64,000 nucleotides of DNA, taken from NCBI RefSeq assembly GCF_001625215.2, contig NC_030382.2, positions 28,010,610-28,074,609 of the forward strand, read 5' to 3'. Source of the DNA: Daucus carota subsp. sativus. Lineage: Eukaryota > Streptophyta > Magnoliopsida > Apiales > Apiaceae. The notes beneath the pieces were generated by a model, which had not been told where the DNA came from, searched no databases, and saw nothing but the letters and a program-made list of their open reading frames with translations. Both the position numbers and the translations under genes were made by a program. Within the stretch, counting starts at the first letter, position 1, and the number at the start of each line of letters is the position of its first letter. Below are positions 53,814 to 64,000 of the stretch, piece by piece.

Positions 53814-55505
53814 TGATATCTCTTTGTTTATCTTTGATTTTTATTTACAATATTAGATATTAACAAAATATCTAGTATGTATTTGATGAAGTTCTGAGAT
53901 AGATTTTTTTTGTTCCTTTTTGCAGGTCTAAAATTTATAAGGTTTCCAGAATTTATAAGCTCAAGTTTGTTCTCTAGGAGGGGCAAACACATTGGGTCGT
54001 GCGACAAAGGTTGTTGTCATGAACCGTATTTCTTCTACTTCCTGCATAAGCTTAGTTCTTCATTTTATTTCTGAATTGTTATTGCATTCCGACTGTTTGA
54101 TAAAAACTCTAAGAGAGTTTGTAATCACTTTTGAATTGCATTTACAGCAGTAGTGGCTACTGAATGTTGAAGGAATGATGAAAGTTGTGGATGAGAGCAG
54201 GAGAGGTATAAGATAAGTGAATTTGGAGGATTTTGTTTTATGTTCAAGGGTATTCTCTAATTTTTACTGATCTTGTATGTTTGCAAGTGTACATTAATGT
54301 TTTTATGTTTACAAATCAGTGAAAAAATGCTCTATACACCATAATATGTCTACCTGCCTCTGATTTTCTTTAATTTGAAGAAGAATTTGGTTAATGGTTT
54401 GGTAGGCTTTTTAGATTCACATAAATCTTCATATTGAAGTTAAGATGAAACTTTCATTGGAACCTCTTATTTGTTATTTGTCTGATTTCTTATTTGTTAA
54501 TCATATAATTGCTTTGCAGTAATAGCTACTGGGCCCCAAGTAGACTAACCTCAATAAAATAAAGAAATGTCATCGACATAACAAGTTCTACATAGTATAG
54601 TGTTTCGGTATCTTTAATTGTTTCTTTCTTGATGCAATACCAGGGTAATAACATGGTGGTGCATAAAAATTAGAATAAACGTACCCATTATATTTTGATT
54701 CTACAGTACAGTTTTGGGTGGGTAGGATGTCTGCAGACTTCACCTCCATCTTAGGATTAGTGAGTCTGTTTCCAAAACGACTCCTGGCTCTGTCAATGCC
54801 AGATGGTGGTGCCTATGTAACAGTCTAACGCTCTGTACTTCTGTACTTGGTTAATGATAAGATACTGATTGCGGTCACTGCATTTGGCATCATTTGAGTG
54901 GCTTGCAGCAGCATTGTCAGCTTAAAAAATGTACCATTTTAAACTTGCATGAAAGTGTTAACTATATTTTCTTAATCAATGACTAAGAACATTCATTACA
55001 AGTGATAGGGTTGAGGCGACGCAAGTACACACTTTTTGTAGGTTTGCCTGTCCATTCAATTTTCGTGGAAATTTTCTGATAAATATATTGAACTGGATTT
55101 TTGCTTAATTTGAGATTCCTAAATATTGGAGCTTTACATATGGGTTTGCAAAAATCAAGATTGATTATTGTTTTGACTCTTGATGCATACATGGACTGAT
55201 TTGATCTTTATATAATTGAGAAGTACCCTTTGCTAAATTTAACATATTTTGATCTTGGTTCTTCATTTTGTGAATACTAAATACTATAGCTAGCCAGCCA
55301 GATGCTTCAATTAATGTTGTCAAAGGTGTTTTGGTACATTTTTATGAGTGTAATAATAAATTGCATTGGGCTGGAGTTAATGTTATGTTTTTTTTCTGCT
55401 TTTGAGATCATCATCTAACATTAAAAATGATATTGTTTTTCTGTTGGTTTTAATCAATACTCTTTTGGATTGCTTTTTTATTATTGTTTTTTTGTTTGAC
55501 AAGCT
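53814..55505. other. Intron-like or intergenic DNA
   Basis: T-rich DNA with acceptor-like sites, no recognised coding segment. Confidence 0.35.
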
Positions 55506-55721
55506 GAAGTAAATTCAGTTGTAGCCGTGGAACATAACAGTGAACGGTCTAGAGCTGCATTTGTCATTGGTGAAACAAGAATCCTATGTGAATTTGCTGA
55601 CATTGCTCCAGATGAGAATTCTTTTGTCCAGAAACAGGATGAGGTGTCCAGCCTAGCCTCTCAATCAAGTATACCTTCTAACTGGTTACGTACTGAAATA
55701 TTGAAAATGCAGCATCTCTAG
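55506..55721 (+). pseudogene. Possible exon of unknown gene
   Basis: An open stretch after an acceptor-like TTTGACAAG encodes SRAAFVIGETRILCEFADIA and ends with a stop at 55719-55721. Composition looks coding but I recognise no family. Confidence 0.3.
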
Positions 55722-55866
55722 AAAATGCATGTTCTGATCAAGCTCAGAACCACATTGTAAATAAATAAAGGTCGGAGATTAGTTAATTAAAATTACTAAA
55801 ACACAATAATATATATTACACACAAAATTTATTTGTTTACATATTTAATTTAGAAAAAAATTAAAT

Positions 55867-56165
55867 ATGATTAGGAAGGAATTTATCGAGAGGAGTTTGG
55901 TAGGGATTGAGGAGAAAAGTATTGAGCAAGAATCTATTATGAGTGAGAAAAGGTACAAGAATCCTAATTTTTGTATGTTGGAATTTGATTTGAAGTTATC
56001 ACTTAGAATTTGAGTAATGGTGAAATTCTATTTGTTGCAGGTTTGATGAATTTGATACTTCTCCATTAACGGTAGAGCCTATTACTTCAGCTAGATATAT
56101 TCAAATGACCAAGGTGCAAGAGGCAACAATTGCTGCTTGCCTTAAATTTGCTGCTTGCCTTAAAG
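55867..56165 (+). pseudogene. DEAD-box RNA helicase fragment (Q-motif region only)
   Basis: Two segments, 55867-55952 and 56041-56165, join through GT-AG borders. The second reads FDEFDTSPLTVEPITSA, then YIQMTKVQEATIAACL, the Q-motif region of the plant RH25/26/31-type helicases. The walker motif that should follow directly (AKTGTGK-like) is absent. In its place a short piece, CLKFAACLK, is repeated, and nothing of the helicase core follows. It is a gene fragment, not an active helicase. Confidence 0.7.
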
Positions 56166-59118
56166 GTATGTTGACTACTAAATAAACATGTAATATTTCA
56201 ATATTAACCATCGTGTTTACAAGTATATTTTTATGTGTCCCAATTCTGCCAATATTGTTCATTATTAATGATGTCAAGTTTTATGAAGAGAGGTAGACCA
56301 ATTGATTTTGTAGGATTCAAATGATTAGAAGCTCGAGATCCTTCTTGCAGTATTTGTTTATGTGGCTACTGACAGTGTGGTCACTTTGTATAAAATTCAG
56401 AAACCAACTACATAAGCAGAGAGAACAGTATAAGAAAAACTGTAACGATTTATCGAATCAGATATTGCATTCAGACTGTTTTGTATGCTGGTAATGTTCA
56501 GAGGGACTAATATCTGAGAAGACTTCAATTTGGACTTGCACGTCTATTAAATAACATCAAAGAGACAAGAACTTTTCAAAATCTCGCATCCTACTACATT
56601 GTATGGGGCTATTAATTTTTTAATAATAGAATTATCATTTCGTATAGCATTATAACATCTGAGTTACGTGTACAAAGAAAAAAACATTCAAAATGTGTTC
56701 ATGTAAACATGCCTATATTATATGCTATGTTATAGGGTAAATAATGGGTGATGAAAGTCCTAGAAAGTGCAAGGGCCTCCCTATTTCATTGAAGAGAAGC
56801 ACTCCTAAAGAAGAAAGCAAGAGATATTGCGATGTCAATAACATTTCCCTGGAAATATCATGTATCAAAATTAAATTTTGCTATGTTTCCTTGGGATGAT
56901 AAAAGAAAAGGTTATTATTTGGTGTAATGTTAAGGTTTTAGATTGACAACTAAATATTTGATTTGGCACTCTTTGCCTTGGTGGTTTCGGGTAAGTTTGT
57001 TTAGCATTCTCTTAACTATTTCTGTTACTTTGCTATCTGGAATGGATAAGTGTAGGAACTATGCCTATATTATTCAGTGTAAAAGTTGAGATCTATAAAC
57101 TGGATTAGGGACTTAAACTTGGCTGTAAGTTGTAACTGTTGCAACTACTTTGTTAAGAATCTCGCATTTTGACTTCTAGAGCTTGCTCTTGGTTTCTCAA
57201 TCCCTAGCAGATTATAGTCTCCAACTACTTCTATTTGGTGCTATTACCTTGCATAAAAAACTAAATCACTCTATTTTGTTTCTAAGATTATATATCTTTT
57301 TTGACTCTATATCTATTGTTAATGAGTACATAAATGAGCAACAACTGTCTTTTTTTATGTATAGTAATTCATATATATATATTTTTAATTTCTATCTTAA
57401 ATTTCTGGAGCTACTCACTGATGTTGGCATGAGCTGATGAGCATAACAAATTAGAAAGATTTTCAGGACTCTACAAATTCTTTATTGCTTTTCCTATTTC
57501 ACATTATTGTTTTCTTTTGCAGCTAATAATTGCAACACAACCGGATCCAGAGCATGGAAATTCGCCAAAAATTGTAACTGAAGATAACATCAAGTTACAG
57601 CTGTGTCAAGCTATGTATTCATTTGTAGTATAGTTTTTAAATAAAAATTTATATTTTAGAACTTTTTTTAAATGAGGACTAAATGAAGAATACATCGCCA
57701 AGGAAACATTCTAAATTCTAAATTTACATGCATATGATATTTAAGCCTTTTATATTATTTTGATATTTCCATCAGTAAGATCGTGCAAAGAGGTAAATGC
57801 TTTTGCCAAAGGTAGTGAAATAATTCAAGATAGGGAGAACTCCTTGCTGGGAGAAAGTGGGATTGAAGAGAGGGATATGGACTGCTAGAGAAGACGAAAT
57901 CTTGACAAAATTTTATTACCCTTGGGGCCTTATTGCATTTCTTTACCACTTTTTACATTTTATAGAGAAGTTTGTGCATGTTTCTGCGTAGAAGTACAGA
58001 GAGTACTGCGCGGGTGCGACTGCTGTTGCTGATTTGTCACCTCCATTAGCATGTTCAATACTGCTTCATAGCGTTCAACTAGTTCTTTCTGGTAAAGTTG
58101 TGTGAAGTGTTGTGTTAGTTTCAAAGACTTGGAATCATGAATCATAATTGATTTTAAAAAAGGAAAAAGCCACTTTCAAAATATTTTCCCGCACAACTAT
58201 CTTTCAGTTTGTCACAAATTAGTCACTACTGACTGACATAGACGTTTCTTTTACAGAGGTTGCTGTTGGGGCTGGCTATGCTATTACTTAAGTGGAATTC
58301 TTATTTGATTTGTGATTGGCTATGCTAATTCTTATTTCATCTGGACTGATGCTAATGTAAATGTATTTTGTGTAAAACCTTTCTTATATGCGCTTTTATT
58401 ATAAAGAAAAATCAATTCTTTACAAAGTGAAATTCTTTCTTTGGAAGCAAATTTCCTGTAGAATGAATGAAATATCCTATCCAGACAAATGTAGACTTCA
58501 TACAGATTTGGGCCTCTTATTGGTTCCCTCTTACACCCTTTTTTGTTCAAGAAATCTATTAAAGCTGATGTAGAATTCACAGAAGTTTTCAAAATGCATA
58601 AAGCCTGCACAAAGAACACAAATATTTACTATAGTTGTTGATATGTTTCAAAATTGTCTTCTGAACTTTGAATTATTAATTTCTCGCACTTGGCTTCTGA
58701 TTGATTCCTCGGGGTAATCAGTTTATCTTTACATTTATCATCACTGGATAAAGTTTTGGTCTAATGATCGATACACTTTGATACAAAGTGCTCAAGTTTC
58801 AAATTTTAATTGAGGTCCATCCGGACATGACTCAATTAGCCTGATAAATTATAAACAAAATTTGTCTTCCTGTTATAATCGATAATTTTTATAATAATAA
58901 AATATTATATATTATATTTAAAGTGGATCTAATATATTTTCGTAAAATCAAAATTCTAAATAAATATAAATCTTTAAAAAACCTTGGGATTTTCTACTTC
59001 TCAGATTAGATTAGCGTGACCAATATAACATTCAAAAAGGGAAAGAATTTCAAAACAATTGTTCTACACTTTCTAAGAAGTACAGAATAATTGTTCTCAA
59101 TAATCTCATAACCTGAAT

Positions 59119-59121
<3 letters not shown>
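56166..59121. other. AT-rich DNA with no clear gene
   Basis: A possible last-exon scrap follows an acceptor at 57523 (LIIATQPDPEHGNSPKIV), ending at a stop near 57631. A minus-strand stretch at 57960-58145 has no family. Nothing else is supported. Confidence 0.35.

Positions 59122-59177
<56 letters not shown>
59122..59177. repeat. (TA)n microsatellite, first tract
   Basis: About 28 TA units. It forms the left border of the element at 59178-59671. Confidence 0.95.
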
Positions 59178-59178
<1 letters not shown>

Positions 59179-59669
59179 CGGTTTGTTCAAATACAAACCA
59201 ACTTTATCATAAAAACCTAAAAACTAATTTCAAAACTAAACAAATATCCCCCCAAACTTTTAAAAACTAACAATATCACCCCCTAGCTTTGCCATCAACT
59301 TCCCCAAACTTACACTTTCCACCCCGCCAAGTCACCACGCCACATCAGCACAGGGAGGGGTCCCCCCACTGCTGACGTGGCACTGCCACGTCAGCACAGA
59401 GTCACCCACTGCTGACGTGACAGTGCCACGTCATCTGCCACGTCATCACATGTTGACGTGGCACTGCCACGTCAGCACTGGGATCCCTCGCTGCTGACGT
59501 GGCAGTGCCACGTCAGCAGGTGCTGACGTGGTAGATGATGTCAGCAGTGGGCCCCCCAGAAAATTAAAAAAAATAAAAAATAAATAGATTGGAGTGCTCA
59601 TAGCAAAAATGGGAGTGAAAATAGTGGTTTTTAGGTTTGTATGGAAGTGAGGTTTGTAGTGGAATAAGC

Positions 59670-59671
<2 letters not shown>
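59178..59671. mobile_element. TA-embedded element A, with a palindrome-rich TGACGTGGCA cluster
   Basis: The left end GCGGTTTGTTCAAATACAAA and the inverted right end ATGGGCTTATTCC...ACAAACC are loose inverted repeats sharing AAACCTAAAAAC words, with (TA)n on both sides. The middle, 59371-59535, holds ten TGACGTG/CACGTCA sites. Confidence 0.55.
59371..59535. promoter_or_regulatory. Cluster of ten TGACGTGGCA / TGCCACGTCA sites
   Basis: Sites begin near 59373, 59386, 59413, 59424, 59437, 59453, 59465, 59495, 59506 and 59524, mostly in facing pairs such as TGACGTGGCACTGCCACGTC. TGACGTGGCA is a C-box/G-box hybrid bound by plant bZIP factors. Whether it acts here is unknown. Confidence 0.6.

Positions 59672-59722
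<51 letters not shown>
59672..59722. repeat. (TA)n microsatellite, second tract
   Basis: About 25 TA units between elements A and B. Confidence 0.95.
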
Positions 59723-59724
<2 letters not shown>

Positions 59725-60360
59725 CAAGTGCTCAAATACAAACTCCTTAGTGTACAAACGTACAAACAATCACTAAATGACTTGAACACAATCACTAAAT
59801 GATTGAACATAATCACTAAATCTACCAGGAGGGTCTGATGGAGAGATAAGGGGAGGGGAGCACTTACGGGGCGGCATAGCCGAGTGGTGGTGCAGCGCGG
59901 CCGGCGGCAGCCGCGACGCCGGCGCAAGGGCAGTGCTAGAAACACGATTGAGGGATAGAGACACGATTGAGGGAGATGAGAAAAGCAGTGGTGAATGTGT
60001 GTGTTTGTGTGTGTATAGCACTAATCAGTGAGGGAACAACCAGAGAGAGAGAGCCGCTAGCAGTGGTGGTGGTGGTTGGTGGTGGTGGGTGGTGATAGGT
60101 GGTGGGTGGTGGTGAGAGAGAGAGGCGCTGGGCAGTGGTGGTTGGTGGTGGATGGTGGAGAGAGAGAGAGAGTGGCGCTGGGCAGTCGTGGTGGTGGTGG
60201 GTGGGGTGGTCGTGGTGGTGGTGATTGGAGGTGATTGTGGTGGCGGTGGTGATGAATGTATGTATGTATTTGTTAAATTAAAATATGCTAATCACTAAAT
60301 ATTATTGTTATAATCACTGGTTTGTACGTTTGTACAGTAAGGAGTTTGTACTGGAGTAAG

Positions 60361-60364
<4 letters not shown>
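59723..60364. mobile_element. TA-embedded element B
   Basis: The left end GGCAAGTGCTCAAATACAAA and the inverted right end GGGTCTTACTCCAGTACAAA share CTCCTTA(G/C)TGTACAAACGTACAAAC over about 45 bases, with (TA)n on both sides. The interior has a GC-rich piece (59850-59945) and a GGTGGT minisatellite. Confidence 0.7.
60060..60255 (+). repeat. GGTGGT / GAGAGA minisatellite
   Basis: Runs of GGTGGTGG broken by GAGAGAGAG and GGCGCTGGGCAGT (twice). The G-rich strand could form quadruplexes. Confidence 0.8.

Positions 60365-60394
<30 letters not shown>
60365..60394. repeat. (TA)n microsatellite, third tract
   Basis: About 15 TA units, followed by GGGCAGCACTCCATAGCAT, which looks like the left end of a third TA-embedded element (C) whose right end is not evident. 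Confidence 0.85.
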
Positions 60395-60397
<3 letters not shown>

Positions 60398-60544
60398 CAG
60401 CACTCCATAGCATACCCTCTTATATGGAGTTACGTAGCACACCATTATAAATATATACATAATATATATTCTAGTATATTTTTTATGGAATATAATTGCA
60501 AATTTTGATTATTAAACAGCAAACGAAGTTATACAATTTTTTTT

Positions 60545-60550
60545 TATTAG

Positions 60551-60619
<69 letters not shown>

Positions 60620-61087
60620 CATCATCATTATTGTTATTATTATTATTATATACACAACCAAGTGATCAAATACAACCAAGTTTTAAACTACAACATTGTC
60701 ATCCACCAGCTGACGACTAGAAAATGAACCTATTTTTCTGATTATCTCATTCGGGATCATTCTGTTAAAATTGATACATTTATTGTGGTCACATAGAATC
60801 CAATAATCTGAATGATTGATGAGATGTTGTAAAAATTTTGACGAGTTGTCGGAGAAAACACTTTAGGAAGTTTGTCAAAGAAATAATCTCATTCGGGTAC
60901 AAGTTTATTTTTAGACATCCTGGCCAAATTGATGTTCAATTGATAATAACATCAATTGATAATGAATTGACTCGACGAATTGAGTCAATTCAGTGGTAGT
61001 AGGCATAACTTCAAAGTTGTCACAGGGAAAACAAAGGATCATGTGGACATCATCATTAGTAATTGTAATGTTTCTTCCCCAAATATT
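60545..61087 (+). repeat. Direct repeat, right copy
   Basis: It pairs with 52505-52990 and starts in a longer (ATT)n tract (60548-60650). A small extra segment is present near 60940. Confidence 0.85.
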
Positions 61088-61351
61088 ATTAATATTAATT
61101 CTGAACGAAGACGTTAAAGTGGAATTGACCATGATGAAATATAAATACTTGAGCGGGTCAATTTGTGGAGGAGTATCTTCATTAATAGCTGTACTTGCGA
61201 GGCAGTGCTTGTTCAGATAACGAATCCATGGCTTGAATCTGTCAACAGGACAATTTGTAGGGTCGAAGTATCCATTGTAGTTCGTCTGTGCGAGTGCGAA
61301 AGTAGCAGTCATCTTTATAATTAAAAATTGAATTAAACGTGAATTTTTCAA
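60911..61351 (-). CDS. Unknown 146-residue frame, possible transposon-derived gene fragment
   Basis: It reads DPLKYLYFIMVNSTLTSSFR and IWGRNITITNDDVHMILCFP. The ...R.I.IT..DVH.IL..P layout recalls the N-terminal region of proteins carried by some plant mobile elements (plant mobile-domain or Ulp1-bearing types); that is a weak resemblance. The start could be the Met near 61312. The 3' half is duplicated at 52505-52990, where the frame is cut short after the same block. Confidence 0.35.
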   Translation of the reverse strand: MKNSRLIQFLIIKMTATFALAQTNYNGYFDPTNCPVDRFKPWIRYLNKHCLASTAINEDTPPQIDPLKYLYFIMVNSTLTSSFRININNIWGRNITITNDDVHMILCFPCDNFEVMPTTTELTQFVESIHYQLMLLSIEHQFGQDV

Positions 61352-61373
61352 ATTTGACGTTAATTATCAAATA

Positions 61374-61636
61374 CTCCCTCCGTCTCTTGATACTTTTCTC
61401 GTTTGTCTTTATCACGTTTCCTAACACATACTTTTGATTATTAATATCTTTAATTTCGTATTAGTATTATAAAAAATATCACCGTAGTAAAGTATTAAAT
61501 TATTCATGAATACGAATCTACCAAGATCACTCACGGTGATATTTAGTCTTATAGATTAGACGTAAATTAGTAATTTGTCTCATGTTATGAACAGTTCCGA
61601 TATATCAAACATGAAAAGTAAAAAGAAGCGGAGGGA
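61374..61636. mobile_element. Stowaway-like MITE
   Basis: Left end CTCCCTCCGTCTCTTG after TA; right end GCGGAGGGA, degraded. Confidence 0.5.
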
Positions 61637-63860
61637 TTATCTCATAAATTTCAATTAGTAATTAATTATCCTTTAAATTGGTTTGAAAATTAATTAATTA
61701 ATAATTCAAATTTTGGAAATTCGAATAATTTAATTAATTAAAATGAATTGGGCAAAAGATAATCAATTCTTAAGTCCCTGTAAAATCCAACCGACACAAA
61801 TTAAACAAAACTCGAAACCCAGAACTGATTTATCAATACAAACCCTAAACATAAATCGTCCAAAAACTCAGTTCTGCAATTGATTAACAGTAACAAAACA
61901 GTCCAAAAACCAGTGAAAAATCTAGCAGGGATTCGACTTAAATTGGGGAATAATTTCAGAAATAAATTAATCAATTAATATAAATTGGAAGGTAGTGAAT
62001 TAATAATAAAATCTTCCTTGATCTACATCAGCTTCTTCTTTAAACATTGAGTCTTCATCTTTGATTATCATTCGTCAGAACGACCACCTTCCTTTGATAT
62101 GAAACATTTATTTTGAATACTTGACACTTAAATGTACTGTCTGGTTCAACTCTGTCTAACTAAATAAATATCCTCCTTCAATTAATCGTTTAAGTTGTGG
62201 TCGGTTCTTGAAGTCTTCAGGTACGTCTTCATAACTTAGTAACAAATGTAATATTCTGAGTAAATGAATTTTTAAAACTTTGTACCTTCTGAATTCCATG
62301 AGAAGCTACAAAAGACTATTTGTCACTGAGACTTGAACATACTGTATGAGCTTTTATTAGTGGGTATGCAGGAATCGTCCTGAAATTCTTTTGACACGTA
62401 ATTCCAATAATTCACTTGATATTCTTCGTACGAATTCTTGTTACAGTACTTGCAATTTATCTTTCTTACTTATCTGAGTTGAGTTGTGATCTCGTTAATA
62501 CAAATAGACTAAACACATGTTTTACAGAGATTTTTAGTTAAGACTTCTGCCTAGTTGGAGATACACTAATATCTTCAAGGTCCGAATGCTAATTACATGA
62601 AACATAATTTAACCAAAAAATTTCTCCTTTATAAAAAACATTATTCTTTAGTATCATTTTTCTAAAAAAAAATCATCATAAAAATTAACCATGCGTAAAA
62701 GGTAACATACCCAACTCATTTAGATTTAAATTTTAGTTAAAAGATAATAAGTTTATATATTAATAAATTCTAATACATAATAAATATGTTAGTACTGAGG
62801 AGAAGGATGACTCTAAAATATATGAAAATACAGTAATATACTAGGCACCCAAAAATTTTCCCCAAAACTATCACAAATTTCATGTGAAATCGTTTTATTA
62901 GATATGCTACTATTAAATAGACATGGACTCCTGCACTGACCTCAATCTCGACAATAAAATTATTAGAGATCAGAATGATATTTTTTTTTAAATATTTTTG
63001 ATAAAATAATTTAAAATACATGACATTATATAAAGTATATATAATAATTAATGATAAAATTATAATTGCAACGAATAACAAAAACAAACTCCCACATTTT
63101 TGTCACAAATTATGGTTTATGGCTAAAGGAGTGTGTATATACATAACAATATGGAGAGAACAAAATTTTTGTCAATATATTATGTATGATATTTTTAATT
63201 TTATCATGAGAATGATTTCTTATATAATCCGATGGTAAATTAGGATTGTATTTTTTCATAAAACAAAAACACTAAGTTTAAATATGTAAAAATTACATAT
63301 GTACTTATTTTTATGTGATATCTAGGTATAAATGAACTTTCCTAAATTATTAGCTATTATATAAGATGGTTCTAAAAAAAAAGAACTTTTTTAATTTATA
63401 ATGTTTATGCCCTATTATTATAAATATTATAAATAATTTATTATTATATAATATCAATTAATAAATATGGATTATCAACATATATAATTATGGAAGGATG
63501 GAATTTAATAAATACAAGATACTGTAATATATATTAATGAACCGACATTAATGCATAATATATATGATAGGTAAATAGACAGAAATAACCTTAATATGTA
63601 TATATAAAATAAATAATAACTAAGGTTAAAATTGTACTTGGAGACTGAGATTCTAAGAAGCAAACTCACACACCTCTTTGTTACAAACCGGGGTTGTGTG
63701 GTTAAAGGAGTGCAGTGAAAAAAAAGAAGGAAATAAATAGAGATAACATACAACGGCAGTAGAGAGCAATAAAAATATATTTCAAACCCGAAAAATAAAG
63801 CTTAGGGTTTGACTGAAAAATGCAAATTGTGTAAAGAAGCCGAGAAATCTCGAGACTGTG
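61637..63860. other. AT-rich intergenic DNA
   Basis: Very AT-rich. Open frames on both strands are short and of biased composition; none is supported. Confidence 0.45.
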
Positions 63861-63885
63861 TGTGACTCACCCGCGCGTGCCGGTG

Positions 63886-64000
63886 AATTCTTTCGATTCC
63901 GGCCACTCCGGCAACACGCAGATCGATGCCTAGCTGGTCCCGTAACAATCGCATCTTCAATTCTTTCACCAAAAGTAACAGATAAACCCTAATATTTTAC
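63886..64000 (-). other. Possible 5' exon of a minus-strand gene
   Basis: GC-richer DNA at the right edge. On the minus strand an ATG near 63952 opens a frame (MRLLRDQLGIDLRVAG) that runs to a good donor, GCGCGG|GTGAGT (about 63869-63881). No downstream exon was identified, so this is tentative. Confidence 0.3.

Noticed and set aside
55867..56165. Active DEAD-box helicase gene
   Set aside because: Only the Q-motif region is present; Walker A, DEAD and the second core domain are missing downstream.
59446..59945. Minus-strand frames with Tyr-Ile runs
   Set aside because: They are translations of (TA)n tracts joined to MITE ends.
60496..60720. Leucine-run open frame
   Set aside because: It is a translation of the (ATT)n microsatellite.

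Overview
The window is nuclear DNA of a eudicot plant. Spliced genes with GT-AG introns, an intron-containing tRNA-Tyr, plant LTR retrotransposons, Helitrons, and Stowaway and hAT-type MITEs all point that way. No sequence fixes the species. Three host loci look intact: a seven-exon PGR5-like chloroplast membrane protein gene (16241-21669), a ten-exon mitochondrial beta-cyanoalanine/cysteine synthase gene (46428-49723), and tRNA-Tyr(GTA) (51435-51521). Almost everything else is mobile DNA, often nested.

Layout. 1-740: decayed non-LTR RNase H fragment (minus). 1317-14151: complete Ty3/Gypsy element of the Tat type, with 995-bp LTRs in which I found no difference, target duplication CCCTG, an intact pol with two RNase H modules, a broken gag, and a three-exon antisense gene with its own TATA box. 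14347-16008: MITE and a ~215-bp inverted repeat. 16241-21669: PGR5-like gene with MITEs in its introns. 22282-23700: Helitron. 23890-25362: unrecognised decayed gene split by a hAT-type MITE. 25462-39859: a hAT-type MITE that was itself split by a 13.4-kb Ty1/Copia element of the SIRE/Maximus type (26204-39601); that element carries a further insertion in its extra ORF. 39915-41454: second Helitron of the same family. 41549-42560: short solo LTR split by a hAT-type MITE. 43484-46140: MITEs and a Copia relic. 46428-49723: cyanoalanine synthase. 50224-52145: MITEs and tRNA-Tyr. 52505-61087: a region bounded by a ~0.5-kb direct repeat holding fragments of F-box and DEAD-box helicase genes and several elements embedded in (TA)n tracts. 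61374-64000: AT-rich DNA with little recognisable content.

The most unusual signal is shared by the two big retrotransposons, which are unrelated. Each is seeded end to end (LTRs, coding DNA in several frames, untranslated spacers, both orientations) with its own short motif: an RCGCGY-centred decamer in the Gypsy element and TCAACTGATGA in the Copia element. Each also carries a large extra gene, not needed for retrotransposition, that seems to have its own promoter and shows basic or nuclear-localisation-like stretches but no membrane segment. This resembles the arrangement of VANDAL transposons, whose VANC proteins bind short motifs repeated in their own copies. A self-recognition or anti-silencing module in LTR retrotransposons is an inference worth testing.
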